Assembly: GCF_000620305.1 (NCBI RefSeq)
Contig: NZ_KK211103.1
Coordinates: 122,664 to 186,663 of the forward strand
Direction of reading: 5' to 3'
DNA: 64,000 nucleotides
From: Desulfitibacter alkalitolerans DSM 16504
Lineage (GTDB): Bacteria > Bacillota > DSM-16504 > Desulfitibacterales > Desulfitibacteraceae
The position numbers were made by a program, and so were the translations under genes. This document shows, in pieces, positions 45,802 through 55,252 of the stretch. Position 1 is the stretch's first letter. Every line of letters begins with the position of its first letter. The notes beneath the pieces are model-generated. The model did no database searches. It was given only the letters and a program-made list of their open reading frames with translations, and was not told where the DNA came from.

Positions 45802-46599
45802 CTAACCTTGAACTACTCCCCTTCTAACAGCTTTTAAGTAATTTGCACACCTTGGATCCCTGTCTACCAGGACTTCTGATGCGTATAATAAAGACATAAT
45901 TTTTGGGTCCAATGGATCTATAATTACCGAATCCATTCCTCGTGCAACACACATTACAAAAAATGCCTGATTCAAAACTTTCCTTTGGGGTAATCCAAAT
46001 GAGATATTGCTTAGACCACAAGTAGTATGAACTCCCTTGTAACGATTATTAATTTCTTCCAAGGCAACGAGTACCTCATTTCCAAAACTGCTGTTTACAC
46101 TTACTGGCTTTACTAATGGATCTAAAAATACATCCTCCATTGGTATGCCTTCCTTTGTAAAGACATCGTGAAACTTTTCAACAACCTTTAATCTATCTTC
46201 TGCTGTATTTGGCATCCCTGAATCATCCATACATAATGCAATTACTTTAGCTTGGTACTTTCTAATAAGTGGAACAATGGCTTCAAGTTTCTCTTTTTCG
46301 GCGGTAATTGAATTTATCATAGCTTTACCCTTATGTACCGCTAACGCCTTTTCAATAACCTCTGGATCAGCACTATCTATTGCCAGGGGAACCTCAACAA
46401 CTGCTTGAACAGTATCCATCAACCATAATAAGTGTTCAGCCTCATCATCTACAAAAGCACCTGCATTGACATCTAGATAATGAGCACCTGCTTCAACCTG
46501 CTTCTTTGCTAGATCCTTTACAAATTCAACATCTCGTTTTTCAATGGCATCTTTTACTTCTCGCCTTGTAGAATTAAGCAACTCGCCAATAATTATCAA
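45802..46599 (-). CDS. Methyltetrahydrofolate:corrinoid methyltransferase
   Basis: 265 residues, pterin-binding TIM barrel related to AcsE and MtgA. Marks: GELLNSTRREV, GAHYLDVNAG, IDSADPEVIEKAL, INSITAEKEK, CMDDSGMP, DPLVKPVSVN and GLSNISFGLP. The TTG at 46599 has GGGAGG eight nt upstream. It heads the operon with mtbB and the corrinoid protein and should move methyl groups from methylcorrinoid to THF. This replaces the methanogen CoM methyltransferase and marks a bacterial, acetogen-like version of the pathway. Confidence 0.9.
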   Translation of the reverse strand: MIIIGELLNSTRREVKDAIEKRDVEFVKDLAKKQVEAGAHYLDVNAGAFVDDEAEHLLWLMDTVQAVVEVPLAIDSADPEVIEKALAVHKGKAMINSITAEKEKLEAIVPLIRKYQAKVIALCMDDSGMPNTAEDRLKVVEKFHDVFTKEGIPMEDVFLDPLVKPVSVNSSFGNEVLVALEEINNRYKGVHTTCGLSNISFGLPQRKVLNQAFFVMCVARGMDSVIIDPLDPKIMSLLYASEVLVDRDPRCANYLKAVRRGVVQG

Positions 46600-46724
46600 A
46601 ATTCTAACCTCCCTCTTTTTTGAGAATTTTTTAATAATTATAAACAATCCATACTTCTCATACTTCTATAAAATATTTCTAAGGCCTTTGGCTTGCCATG
46701 CAAGCCTTCTTGTTTATAACTGCC

Positions 46725-46775
46725 AAAAAAATAAAGAAACCAGTAAGCATAATGATTATGCTTACTAGTTTCTTT
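46725..46775 (-). terminator. Strong terminator of leuA
   Basis: 19-bp stem (46733-46751 / 46757-46775) with one mismatch (C/A on the plus strand) and a 5-nt loop; on the minus strand it is followed by a run TTTATTTTTTTT. About 100 bp after the leuA stop. Confidence 0.85.
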
Positions 46776-46872
46776 GCAATTCTTGCCTCCACATATGCAA
46801 AATATTACTGGAGCACATGTTTTGTTTACCTTTATTATTTGTTTTCATTGTTTATTGAGTTTGGCCAATACT

Positions 46873-48465
46873 CTATTTGTTTGACACATGTTGTTCTTGA
46901 TTCTTCTCTTGATCTTCATAATTAGCTTTATTCTCCAAAACAATCTTGTTTACTCCGTTTAAAAATGCCATAACGCTTGCTTTAATTACATCTGTGTCTA
47001 CTGCCTTGGCGTTATATATTTTCCCATTATATTGGAATTGAATGGATACCCGGCCTAAGGCGTCCTTGCCTCTGGAAATGCTGTTTATACGGTATTCCTT
47101 GAGCTGTATATCCTTGCCTACCATGGTTGTAATGGCACTATACAATGCATCAATGGGTCCATTACCGTTAGCACTCTGCACTAATGTCTCTTCACCCTTT
47201 TTAAGCTTGATTGTAGCTGTTGGAAATAGTGTATTGCTTATTACCTGAAAGTCTACCAAGCCATATAGTTCAATGCCATTTCCTGTGAACTCCTGGTTCT
47301 TGCCTGTGTAATACTCCTTCACTAGATAATATACATCATGGTCATAAACTTCTTTCTTCCTATCAGCCAACTCCAGGAAGCTCTCATATATGGTGTCAAA
47401 AGCAGCTTCAGCCAGATTATCATAACCTAGATTTCCTAACACATGTCTAAAAGCATGACGTCCTGAACGTGCTGTTAATACCAATTCCATCTCCTGGGCT
47501 CCCACATCCTCTGGGCGAATTACTTCATACACGTCTCTTGATTTTAATAAGCCATCCTGATGAATTCCAGATGAATGTGCAAAAGCATTCTCTCCAGTAA
47601 TAGCTTTATTTACTTGTACGTCTAATCCCATCATGGCACTTACCAGTTTGGATGTCCTTAGCAATTCTGTTGTCTGAACATCACTGTATCCATCATAATA
47701 ATTAGGATGAACCTTAAGCCCCATTACCACTTCCTCCAGAGCTGCATTGCCAGCCCTTTCTCCGATTCCATTTATGGTGCATTCAACCTTGTCTGCCCCA
47801 TTTCTAATAGCAGCTAACGTGTTGGCGACAGCAAGTCCTGTATCATTATGGCAGTGAACACTAAGCAGAACCTTGTAGTTCATGTTCTTTAATCGATAAT
47901 TTATCTTCTTGATCAATTCCCCGAATAGTTCTGGTACAGCATAGCCTACTGTATCTGCTATATTAATACAGGTAGCACCAGCCTTGACTACAGCCTCTAC
48001 AGTCTGCCACAAGTATTCAAAGTCAGAACGAGTTGCGTCTTCAGGTGAATACTGAACCTCTGGAAGCAGGGTTTTTGCATATTTAACAGCTTCTACTCCC
48101 ATTTCCAAGATAGACTCCCGGGAACGCTTGAATTTTTTCTCTACATGTACGTCTGAAGTTCCAAGTACCATATGGATCATTGGCTGTTCAGCATTTTTAA
48201 TACTATTGTAAACTGCATCAATATCATTTTTTACTGCCCTGCCCAGGGCTGTGATAACCACATCCTTGCCAACCTGTTCTGCTATTGTTTTGACAGAATC
48301 AAAGTCTCCCTTTGAGGATGCTGGAAAGCCAACCTCTATCATATCCACTTTAAGTCTTTTTAGCTGCTTTGCAATTTCTAGTTTTTCATATAAATTAAGC
48401 TTTGCTCCAGGAACCTGCTCTCCATCCCTCAGGGTAGTGTCTAAAACATAAATTTTTCTTGACAT
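46873..48465 (-). CDS. leuA: 2-isopropylmalate synthase
   Basis: 530 residues, first enzyme of leucine synthesis. [13 protein letters not shown] at the N-terminus, the metal ligands in [14 protein letters not shown] and [13 protein letters not shown], the second domain [15 protein letters not shown] and a C-terminal LeuA dimer/allosteric domain (~365-510). A leucine-type T-box leader lies upstream, supporting LeuA over homocitrate or citramalate synthase. It stands alone, without leuBCD, between mttB and the methyltransferase operon. Confidence 0.92.
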   Translation of the reverse strand: MSRKIYVLDTTLRDGEQVPGAKLNLYEKLEIAKQLKRLKVDMIEVGFPASSKGDFDSVKTIAEQVGKDVVITALGRAVKNDIDAVYNSIKNAEQPMIHMVLGTSDVHVEKKFKRSRESILEMGVEAVKYAKTLLPEVQYSPEDATRSDFEYLWQTVEAVVKAGATCINIADTVGYAVPELFGELIKKINYRLKNMNYKVLLSVHCHNDTGLAVANTLAAIRNGADKVECTINGIGERAGNAALEEVVMGLKVHPNYYDGYSDVQTTELLRTSKLVSAMMGLDVQVNKAITGENAFAHSSGIHQDGLLKSRDVYEVIRPEDVGAQEMELVLTARSGRHAFRHVLGNLGYDNLAEAAFDTIYESFLELADRKKEVYDHDVYYLVKEYYTGKNQEFTGNGIELYGLVDFQVISNTLFPTATIKLKKGEETLVQSANGNGPIDALYSAITTMVGKDIQLKEYRINSISRGKDALGRVSIQFQYNGKIYNAKAVDTDVIKASVMAFLNGVNKIVLENKANYEDQEKNQEQHVSNK

Positions 48466-48559
48466 AAAATCTCCTCCTTAAAAATTAATCAAATATTTTT
48501 GGGTATTTTTAGATTGCTTAAAAAGGTTAATATACTTGCAACCGTTGGTATAAAATAAA

Positions 48560-48835
48560 AAACCCTCCCGCCTCCAAGAGACGGAAGGTTAATTTCCGCT
48601 GTACCACTCTTTTGCCAAATGCAAAAATAACTTAAAAGATACGGGCAGCCACACCAAGAGTTGCCGATATCCCGTCACTGTAACGGTTGACATCCGTCCC
48701 CACCTACTTAATACTTCAGCGGGCAGCTCATAGGCGAGTTCACCACTTCTCAAATCCTGTTTCGCACCAACCAACAGTTCTCTGCAAATCCTCCAAGTGA
48801 TTACTATTCCTCTTCACAGCAGTTACATTATTATA
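48560..48835 (-). promoter_or_regulatory. T-box leader of leuA, probably leucine specific
   Basis: On the minus strand the leader shows Stem I elements (GAGGAATAGTAATC, TTGGTTGGTGCGAAAC), a candidate CTC leucine specifier in GAACTCGCC, the T-box AGAGTGGTACAGCGG (about 48597-48611) and a perfect 11-bp terminator (48564-48574 / 48578-48588) followed by TTTTTTATTTT. Uncharged tRNA-Leu should switch leuA on. Confidence 0.92.
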
Positions 48836-48844
48836 TTGCTATAT

Positions 48845-48873
48845 ATGTTAGCACATGAAAATCTTCTTGTAAA
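48845..48873 (-). promoter_or_regulatory. Promoter of the T-box leuA transcript
   Basis: Minus strand TTTACA and TAACAT are spaced by 17 nt, just upstream of the T-box Stem I. Confidence 0.6.
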
Positions 48874-48936
48874 TGTATTTTCATGGCTATTCTAAGATTT
48901 TTTCAGGGTTATTTTTTCTAGGTTAGGGCTGCTCTA

Positions 48937-50415
48937 TTATTTTTTTACTCCCCATTCCAGTTCAGCTTCTTCAATTAACTCCCTTAGGGCTTTAGCTGTG
49001 CCTTCAGGAAGTGGTGTTGGTTTATGGTTTTCCAGGATGCATCTTGCTTCTTCTGTAGCCCTGGTGGCTAGATCCTTTGCACCTTTTGCCTCCCAAACCT
49101 GACGAGTATTGCGGTCAAAAAGATTTGACTGGGACTGGATTGTTTTCATGTGTGCTAATGTATGCTCCTCCATCAGGAAATGTCCTTCGGTACCTACCTT
49201 ACGGATTACATCCACTGCCAGAGTATCTTCATTAACAGGTATTCCTCCTATTACCTTTCTTACCATTTTGGCTATTTCATTATCAACCACTAGTTGGCCA
49301 AAATCCAGGGTCATTCCCAGGTCTATCATGCCCAGGCCATAAATCATATTAGCACCTGCTAATCCGGCCAAAAGCATTGACATGGTTTTCTCGTGTCCAG
49401 CCTGTTCATCACCAAGCTTGCTGTCAGTCTATGTCCCTGCTACATAACTAGGTATGTTATAAAACTGTGCTAATTTACATACAGCAGCACTAATCATGCC
49501 TAATTCCGGACAGCCAATTGTTGCAGATGCCAACCTTAGGTCCATGATTGTAGTTGAACTGCCATACATATTCGGTGTGCCTTTATTAGTTAATTGAGCC
49601 AACACTATCCCACTAAGAACTTCAGCATTATGTGTAACAAGGGTTCCAGCCAACGTTACTGGAGATGTACCACCTGCCATTGCCATGGACAAGACTGTTA
49701 ATGGAACTCCATTTCTTGCGTAAGTTATAATGGGTTCAGCCGTCTCTGGAGGTATTGACAAGGGGCTTGATGGACATACAGTTGCTGATGTTATTGGTCT
49801 TTTTCTAAGATTTTCCTTTCCGCCTGCAACAATTGCTGCCATGTCAATGAGCTTTTGTGCCTCTTCTATACTATGGGGTGATTGGGCAGAATGCTTGGTC
49901 GAGTTGGAAACCATGGCCTCATAGGCCTCAAGATTGGTGGTTTTGGGGTCTATATCCCTGGCTTCCACAGCCACATCCAGCAGGTCATATTGATCTAAGT
50001 AGTCAACAAGTATGGATACATTAGCTTCGTCCTGCTTGGTAGATATTCTAAGCTGACCAGTATATGGATCTATTACATTAACTCCTTTGCTAAAATTACA
50101 GAAGTTTACCCTTGAACCATCTAGAATAATATCATTCTTTGGATCCCTGCCTGCAAGTAAAACAGTAGCTGGTGCAGAGCGAATACAATCTTCTACTACG
50201 TGGGCAGGTATGTATACCTTTTGATTTTTCTTGTCTACAGTACAGCCTCCACCATGATAGATTTCCTGGGCAATGTCACTTTGGATTTTTATTCCCTCAT
50301 ACCAGAGCACTTCCAAGGTTGCATTATGAATTCTCTCCAAAGCATCATTAGAAAAAACAGTTAATCCAAATCCATCCAGCATGGTATTTCCAGCATAAAT
50401 GTTCCTACGGCTCAT
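48937..50415 (-). CDS. mttB: Trimethylamine methyltransferase MttB with in-frame pyrrolysine codon
   Basis: Demethylates trimethylamine, methylating a corrinoid protein. The ATG at 50415 follows AAGGAGGG. A single TAG at 49429-49431 interrupts the frame at residue 329; read through, the protein has 492 residues, matching the ~495 of archaeal MttB. Conserved blocks before (YEGIKIQSD, AGRDPKNDI, TVCPSSPLSIPPETAEPI, MAMAGGTSPVTLAGTL, CPELGMISAAVCKLAQFYNIPSY) and after (TDSKLGDEQAGHEKTMSMLLAGLAGANMIYGLG) are continuous. Homologues without the amber codon are betaine demethylases; the amber codon makes this a true MttB. Confidence 0.95.
49429..49431 (-). other. In-frame UAG read as pyrrolysine in mttB
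   Basis: Context IPSYVAGT-UAG-TDSKLGDEQAG corresponds to the pyrrolysine position of archaeal MttB. No further stop until the TAA/TAG at the end of the family domain. Confidence 0.93.
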
Positions 50416-50947
50416 TTTTTCCCTCCTTAATAATATACGGGGACACAACACCCCTATTATCCATCTAAAACAAGACAGGGGATGTCCCCTTGCCCTGCTT
50501 TGTTTGTTTGCCCAATTTTGGGCAGGTAAACTTGTACTAAGTTCCTTATCAAAATCTACTGCAAAAACCTGGCCAAAATTTAATACGCTAAATTACTTGT
50601 TAGTAACAAAAGGTTGCACATTAAGATTGTACATTTTCCGCCCAATATATGGCTCCTAGCCCGATTTCCGGCAGGTTAAACGCTATATAGTATTAACATA
50701 AAAGCTTACTGTTAGCATAAGACCTTCCCTAAATTATCAATTATTGCATGTATGTGTTGAATTTTTGCACATATATCATCTTGGACAAATTATACTGCCA
50801 AAGCTATTATGGGTCAACAAATTAGTAGTTATATACGTAATTTGCCTCATGTAAATGTTATAATTTCTGTTATTTAAAAGTTAATATGTTATGTATTGGA
50901 AACTATTCAAGCTTCATATCTTAAATGGTCTAAGCTTTTCGCCTTAT
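50416..50947 (-). other. Long mttB upstream region with hairpins
   Basis: About 530 bp with no gene. Near mttB the sequence can form a hairpin GGGGACA/TGTCCCC (50439-50445 / 50483-50489) and another, GCCCAA/TTGGGC (about 50511-50524). A sigma-54-like site lies at 50560-50575. The rest is AT-rich and unassigned. Confidence 0.5.
50560..50575 (-). promoter_or_regulatory. Possible sigma-54 promoter of mttB
   Basis: On the minus strand TGGCCA-N5-TTGCA keeps the invariant GG and GC 10 nt apart. It would give a leader of about 130 nt before mttB. The -24 block differs from consensus in its last two bases, so this is a candidate only. Confidence 0.4.
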
Positions 50948-50976
50948 TTGTATTTATGCTGGTAATGTGCTATACT
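50948..50976 (+). promoter_or_regulatory. Sigma-70-type promoter of the CarD gene
   Basis: TTGTAT-N17-TATACT, 31 bp upstream of the CarD ATG. Confidence 0.65.
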
Positions 50977-51006
50977 TAATAAGCCTACTCTTAGGGGGTG
51001 GAATTA

Positions 51007-51474
51007 ATGTTCGCAATTGGTGATAAGGTGTTTTATCCTATGCATGGTGCCGGTGTTATAGAAGCAATTGAAGAAAGAGAAATCCTGGGTGATAAACAAT
51101 TTTACTATGTGATGAATATACGAGACATGCTGGTTTTGTTTCCCCTGGAATCTAATCTTAGAATTAGACAGATTGTTGATTTAGATACACTAGAAGATGC
51201 GCTAAAGGTCTTTAATGATGATGTATCAGCTCCAACGCTTAACCCAAGTCAAAGATATCGCAGCAATTTGAATAAAATGAAAAGTGGCGATATTTATGAA
51301 GGAGCACAGGTCATTCGCGATTTGGTACACATTAGTAAAAAGAGACCCCTTGCTACAAGTGATAAAAATATGCTGGATAATGCCAGGCAGATTCTAATCA
51401 GCGAGCTTGTATTAGTAAAGGGTATTGCTCATGAGCAGGCTGATTGTATACTAACTGATGCTATAGCTAATTAA
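51007..51474 (+). CDS. CarD-family RNA polymerase-binding regulator
   Basis: 155 residues. N-terminal CarD/TRCF RNA-polymerase-interacting domain (FAIGDKVFYPMHGAGVIEAIEEREI ... YYVMNIRDMLVLFPL) and a helical C-terminal domain (SGDIYEGAQVIRDLVHISKKRPLATSDKNML). CarD stabilises open complexes at housekeeping promoters. The ATG at 51007 has GGGGGTG upstream. Single-gene unit with its own promoter and terminator. Confidence 0.92.
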   Translation: MFAIGDKVFYPMHGAGVIEAIEEREILGDKQFYYVMNIRDMLVLFPLESNLRIRQIVDLDTLEDALKVFNDDVSAPTLNPSQRYRSNLNKMKSGDIYEGAQVIRDLVHISKKRPLATSDKNMLDNARQILISELVLVKGIAHEQADCILTDAIAN

Positions 51475-51504
51475 CATGTCTTAAATAACTAAAGTCCTGA
51501 AAAA

Positions 51505-51537
51505 GGGCCAGTTCACTAATTAATTGTGAATTGGCCC
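51505..51537 (+). terminator. Terminator of the CarD gene
   Basis: GGGCCAGTTCAC / GTGAATTGGCCC arms (51505-51516, 51526-51537; one G-U pair) with a 9-nt loop, followed by ATTTGCTTTT. Confidence 0.75.
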
Positions 51538-51778
51538 ATTTGCTTTTGCCACTAAAATCATCTACACACCAAAAAATGCTAAACCATTAAACTTAATGTT
51601 ATAGTATAATATTAGCATTGATTTGTAAGACTCAACAGCAGTAACCTGCAGCATTAGGCTAGACTTAAGATTAGATTTAAGTATAACCATGTTGGTTGAC
51701 ATATACTTAAGAAAAATGGTGTAATTATAGTAAACAAGGCATGCTCTGAAGATTATACATAAATGTTGGTGATGTAAG

Positions 51779-53668
51779 ATGATTAAAAAACTTCTATTTA
51801 GCCCATATAACCAAATATTTTGGTTTAGTATTGGACTTTTCATAAAACTGTTATTAATTCATTATATTATGGGTCTTAGGGAAACCTTGTTTCTGATAAC
51901 TTTAAGCAATTATTTCATGATACTAGGGTTGTTTTGTATACTCAATCTTATAGTCAGCAATCAAAGAAAACCAGGGGTTTTCTTGGGATTGAATATATTA
52001 ATATCTATACTATTATTTATAGATCTAGTTTACTATACTTATTTTTTCACTCTTACACCTGTCCAAAGTATTTATCAATTAAAGCAGCTAACCCCTGTAT
52101 CTGAAAGCATTAAACTTGTTTTGAAGCCATTATATTCCTTACTCTTTATTGATAGTTTACTTTTAGGGTTTTATTACTATAGACACAGGGCAAAAACTAT
52201 ACTTGAAAAGCATGTGGCCCGGCAAATTCCCAGGAAGCCAGTTTTAGCTATTATAATTGTTTTAACCATCCTTGTTGCCTCATTTACCCATCAAAGTGTT
52301 AAAGATGCCCAGGGCTATTTTACACCCCATAACCTGGGAGCGTTTAAGTATCATTTGTATGATATAGCCAGCTTTTTTCTGATAAAGCCCCTGGACATTA
52401 TAGATGTTGAGGCCATAGCTGATACAATAAGCCAGGAGACAAGTGAACAAATAGGCTTTGGTTTGGCAAAGGGGAGAAATGTTTTTGTTATCCAGGCTGA
52501 ATCTGTCCAGGGTTTTGTGATTAACCAGCAGATTAATGGTCAGTATATAACCCCAGTACTTAATGACCTTATAAACAAAGAAACCTTATACTTTAGTAAC
52601 TTTTATGAGCAGGTTGGCTGGGGGAACACCTCTGACTCTGAGTTTGTAACCCATAACAGCTATTACCCTTCCACAAAGGTATTTAGCTACAAGGCTTATG
52701 AAAATAACACCTTTTTTACCCTGCCAATGCTTCTAAAAGAACACGGCTACGCAAATATTGTTTTTCACGGATTTGAAGCTAGTTTTTGGAACAGGGAAGC
52801 CATTTATCCTTCTCAGGGTATTGATACCTTTATCAGTTTAGAAAAATTTGAGCCTACGGAAATTATAGGTCTGGGTTTAAGTGACGGCCAGTTATTTGAG
52901 CAGTCCTTGGCCCATATTAAAAATATGCCCCGGCCTTTTTATAGCTTTTACATTACCCTGACATCTCACCATCCATATACCATGGAAAACGAGCATAAGA
53001 TGCTCAACATTAAAGACCCTTTTAAAGATACAATGCTGGAAAACTACCTGCAAACAGTCCATTATTTTGATCAGCAATTGGGAGTATTTATCGAGACGTT
53101 AAAAGCCCACAATTTATATGATAATTCTATTATTGTAATATATGGCGACCATCAGGGTTTAGATGCCAGAGATGAGGAGACCAACAACCAGGTATCAGAA
53201 TTTCTGGGCAAACAATATACTGAAGCAGAAATGTATCAGGTCCCATTTATAATTCACATACCAAACTCCCAGGTTAATCAAGAAATTACATTAGCTGGAG
53301 GTCAATTAGATATACTCCCAACGCTAGCCAATCTCCTTGGAATAAAGATCAACAGCAAGATGTTTTTTGGTAAGGACCTTTTAAATACTGACGAAGGCTT
53401 TGTTGCAACCCAGATTAATACAGCCAGGGGCTCTTTTATAGATAACGAAAAAATATTTATTATGTCCAATGATGGCATATTTGAAAACAGCAGAGCATGG
53501 TATTTGACTAGCGGAGAACCAGTTGACATTGAAGAATGCATGTCCGGCTATGAAAGAGCCCTTGCTGAAATTGCCCTGTCTGAGTATATAATGCAAAACA
53601 ATTTGATATCTGTTGTCAAAGAAAATGGATTAGATTATATTTTAAAAGAATACTTATCCAAGGAATAG
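51779..53668 (+). CDS. ltaS: Lipoteichoic acid synthase-type sulfatase-domain protein
   Basis: 629 residues: five N-terminal membrane helices (to ~residue 180) and an extracellular alkaline-phosphatase/sulfatase domain. The metal-binding Glu (FVIQAESVQ), the nucleophile Thr in WGNTSDSEF, and the His/Asp ligands (IYGDHQGLD) are present. It polymerises glycerol phosphate onto a lipid anchor, or acts as a related phosphoglycerol transferase. It stands alone in its neighbourhood. Ends in TAG. Confidence 0.88.
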   Translation: MIKKLLFSPYNQIFWFSIGLFIKLLLIHYIMGLRETLFLITLSNYFMILGLFCILNLIVSNQRKPGVFLGLNILISILLFIDLVYYTYFFTLTPVQSIYQLKQLTPVSESIKLVLKPLYSLLFIDSLLLGFYYYRHRAKTILEKHVARQIPRKPVLAIIIVLTILVASFTHQSVKDAQGYFTPHNLGAFKYHLYDIASFFLIKPLDIIDVEAIADTISQETSEQIGFGLAKGRNVFVIQAESVQGFVINQQINGQYITPVLNDLINKETLYFSNFYEQVGWGNTSDSEFVTHNSYYPSTKVFSYKAYENNTFFTLPMLLKEHGYANIVFHGFEASFWNREAIYPSQGIDTFISLEKFEPTEIIGLGLSDGQLFEQSLAHIKNMPRPFYSFYITLTSHHPYTMENEHKMLNIKDPFKDTMLENYLQTVHYFDQQLGVFIETLKAHNLYDNSIIVIYGDHQGLDARDEETNNQVSEFLGKQYTEAEMYQVPFIIHIPNSQVNQEITLAGGQLDILPTLANLLGIKINSKMFFGKDLLNTDEGFVATQINTARGSFIDNEKIFIMSNDGIFENSRAWYLTSGEPVDIEECMSGYERALAEIALSEYIMQNNLISVVKENGLDYILKEYLSKE

Positions 53669-53761
53669 CCTTATACACCATCAGCCAAAGTAGGCTTTAA
53701 GATATTTTGCAATTTTAAATTATACTGGGAAAAGAAGCTATTGGGTCTAGTGTTATCTATT

Positions 53762-54259
53762 TTAGAAAATTGTTGTTGCTCCTGCTTCCATTTCTAAAAC
53801 TCTTTTATATAATAGATCCAAGGTCTTGCATAACGAGTCAATATCCTCAATGCTTAAATCCTGGAATAACTCTGTTAAAAATCCTTTAACTTCAACCCGA
53901 CGCTCCTGCCAAAACGAATAACATTTTTGCGTCAGCCTAAGACGTGTTACTCTCCTGTCATCTTGGTCCTGCTCAAGTATTAAATAACCCTTTTGCCGAA
54001 GCTTTAAAGCAAGCTGCTTTATATTTTGATGAGAGTAACCCATATCTTTTGCTACCTCTCCAAGGGTCGGGGAATAATTACCCGATTTCAGTATCATTAT
54101 AGTTAAAAACCACTGCTTAATAGTTATTCCTTCCCAGCCTAGTTTTTGGTCTCCAATTGACTGCAGTCTGTTTGCTGTGAGAAAGATATTGCCAAAGAGA
54201 TTTTTCTGAATATCCAAGCTTTCTAGATTTTTTTCCTTCATCTGCCCTAGTCCCTTCAT
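53762..54259 (-). CDS. MarR family transcriptional regulator (1)
   Basis: 165 residues, winged HTH (SPTLGEVAKDMGYSHQNIKQLALKLRQKGYLILEQDQDDRRVTRLRLT). It overlaps the membrane protein gene by one base (TAATG), so the two are co-expressed; an alternative ATG at 54241 has a better ribosome binding site. It is a close paralogue of the MarR gene at 55253, sharing NIKQ/NVKQLALKL and GDQ motifs. Confidence 0.88.
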   Translation of the reverse strand: MKGLGQMKEKNLESLDIQKNLFGNIFLTANRLQSIGDQKLGWEGITIKQWFLTIMILKSGNYSPTLGEVAKDMGYSHQNIKQLALKLRQKGYLILEQDQDDRRVTRLRLTQKCYSFWQERRVEVKGFLTELFQDLSIEDIDSLCKTLDLLYKRVLEMEAGATTIF

Positions 54260-55158
54260 TAGTTTAGGCTGATTTGGAAAGGCGATCTTTCCTTTACTAT
54301 ATTTTCATTTATATTTTTTAAGCATATTGTTAAACAAAAAACAGTAAATAAATTAATTAAAGGTATGATTATAATAACCGGGAAAACATTAAGTCCTAAT
54401 AATTTCATTGCAATTATTTTTGCTACCAATGCTGTCATTAGTATAGACAAAAAAACCAGATATACTGATGCCATTAGATAGCCCATGGGAGCTTTCCTTA
54501 TAATAAGTACTCCAGCTATAAAAGCGAGTGGTAATAGCAAGGCTAGATCCAAGCCTTGAACAATTAGAGTTGTATAATGCTCAACTTGAACTGGCATGGA
54601 ACCAGTTAATAAGGGTGGGACTACAACCTGCAGCCATAACAAGGCAATGCATAAAGAATTAAAAATTAGAAAACCTCCTATAAGCTTTACTGGCAGCTTA
54701 TTATCAAAATAGTGTTTTAGATTTTCCACATTAAAAGACATTAGAGTTAACATGAACCCGAAGAAGCTTGCTGATAGTAGGAGCACATATACAAGATACA
54801 GGTAGTTATACATTGCCATAACCAGGTAAAAAAGATAAGTGACCAGGAAGTAGCCTAGTGTCCCTGCAAGGAGTATTCTGCCTTTAATTGAGCCCTTTCT
54901 AGCAAAATAAAGTGACAATAGCAGCATAGGGATACCTATAAACAATGTAACAAAATCCTGGGCAATGCCCTGTGGTGCTACCTCTGCTGACATGTGCTGG
55001 TAGATGCCTTTACCATAAATAGTTACTGTTTCACCTCGTATGGAAATATATTCATACTCCCCAGGTCCCCCTGCAGAAAAAATACCTGCAGCCGCCGCCC
55101 CCAATCCAAAAATAGTAATAATAATAACAAGTATAGTTACTGTTCTTCCATTCCTCAT
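54259..55158 (-). CDS. Membrane protein, seven or more helices, unknown function
   Basis: 299 residues from the ATG at 55158 (GGGAAGG upstream; an earlier ATG contains that site). A first helix with an external Gly/Tyr-rich loop is followed by at least six hydrophobic helices. No family recognised. It precedes a MarR gene and carries a palindromic operator in its promoter region, so it is probably the regulated output of this little regulon. Confidence 0.65.
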   Translation of the reverse strand: MRNGRTVTILVIIITIFGLGAAAAGIFSAGGPGEYEYISIRGETVTIYGKGIYQHMSAEVAPQGIAQDFVTLFIGIPMLLLSLYFARKGSIKGRILLAGTLGYFLVTYLFYLVMAMYNYLYLVYVLLLSASFFGFMLTLMSFNVENLKHYFDNKLPVKLIGGFLIFNSLCIALLWLQVVVPPLLTGSMPVQVEHYTTLIVQGLDLALLLPLAFIAGVLIIRKAPMGYLMASVYLVFLSILMTALVAKIIAMKLLGLNVFPVIIIIPLINLFTVFCLTICLKNINENIVKERSPFQISLN

Positions 55159-55196
55159 AATAACCTTCCCTTTCATATATAGTTTTTGTGTTATAA

Positions 55197-55212
55197 ATGT
55201 AATGTATTACAT
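55197..55212 (-). promoter_or_regulatory. Palindromic operator upstream of the membrane protein gene
   Basis: ATGTAAT-GT-ATTACAT: perfect 7-bp arms with a 2-nt centre. The same arms occur at 55760-55775. Confidence 0.65.
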
Positions 55213-55252
55213 ATTTGTCTAATAATTAGTAGAGTCCATGGGATTATCTGCC

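Noticed and set aside
48589..48774. Minus-strand open frame of 61 codons upstream of leuA
   Set aside because: It lies inside the T-box leader; the RNA structure explains the sequence.
48937..49383. Separate 148-codon gene downstream of a truncated mttB
   Set aside because: It is the C-terminal part of mttB after the pyrrolysine codon.
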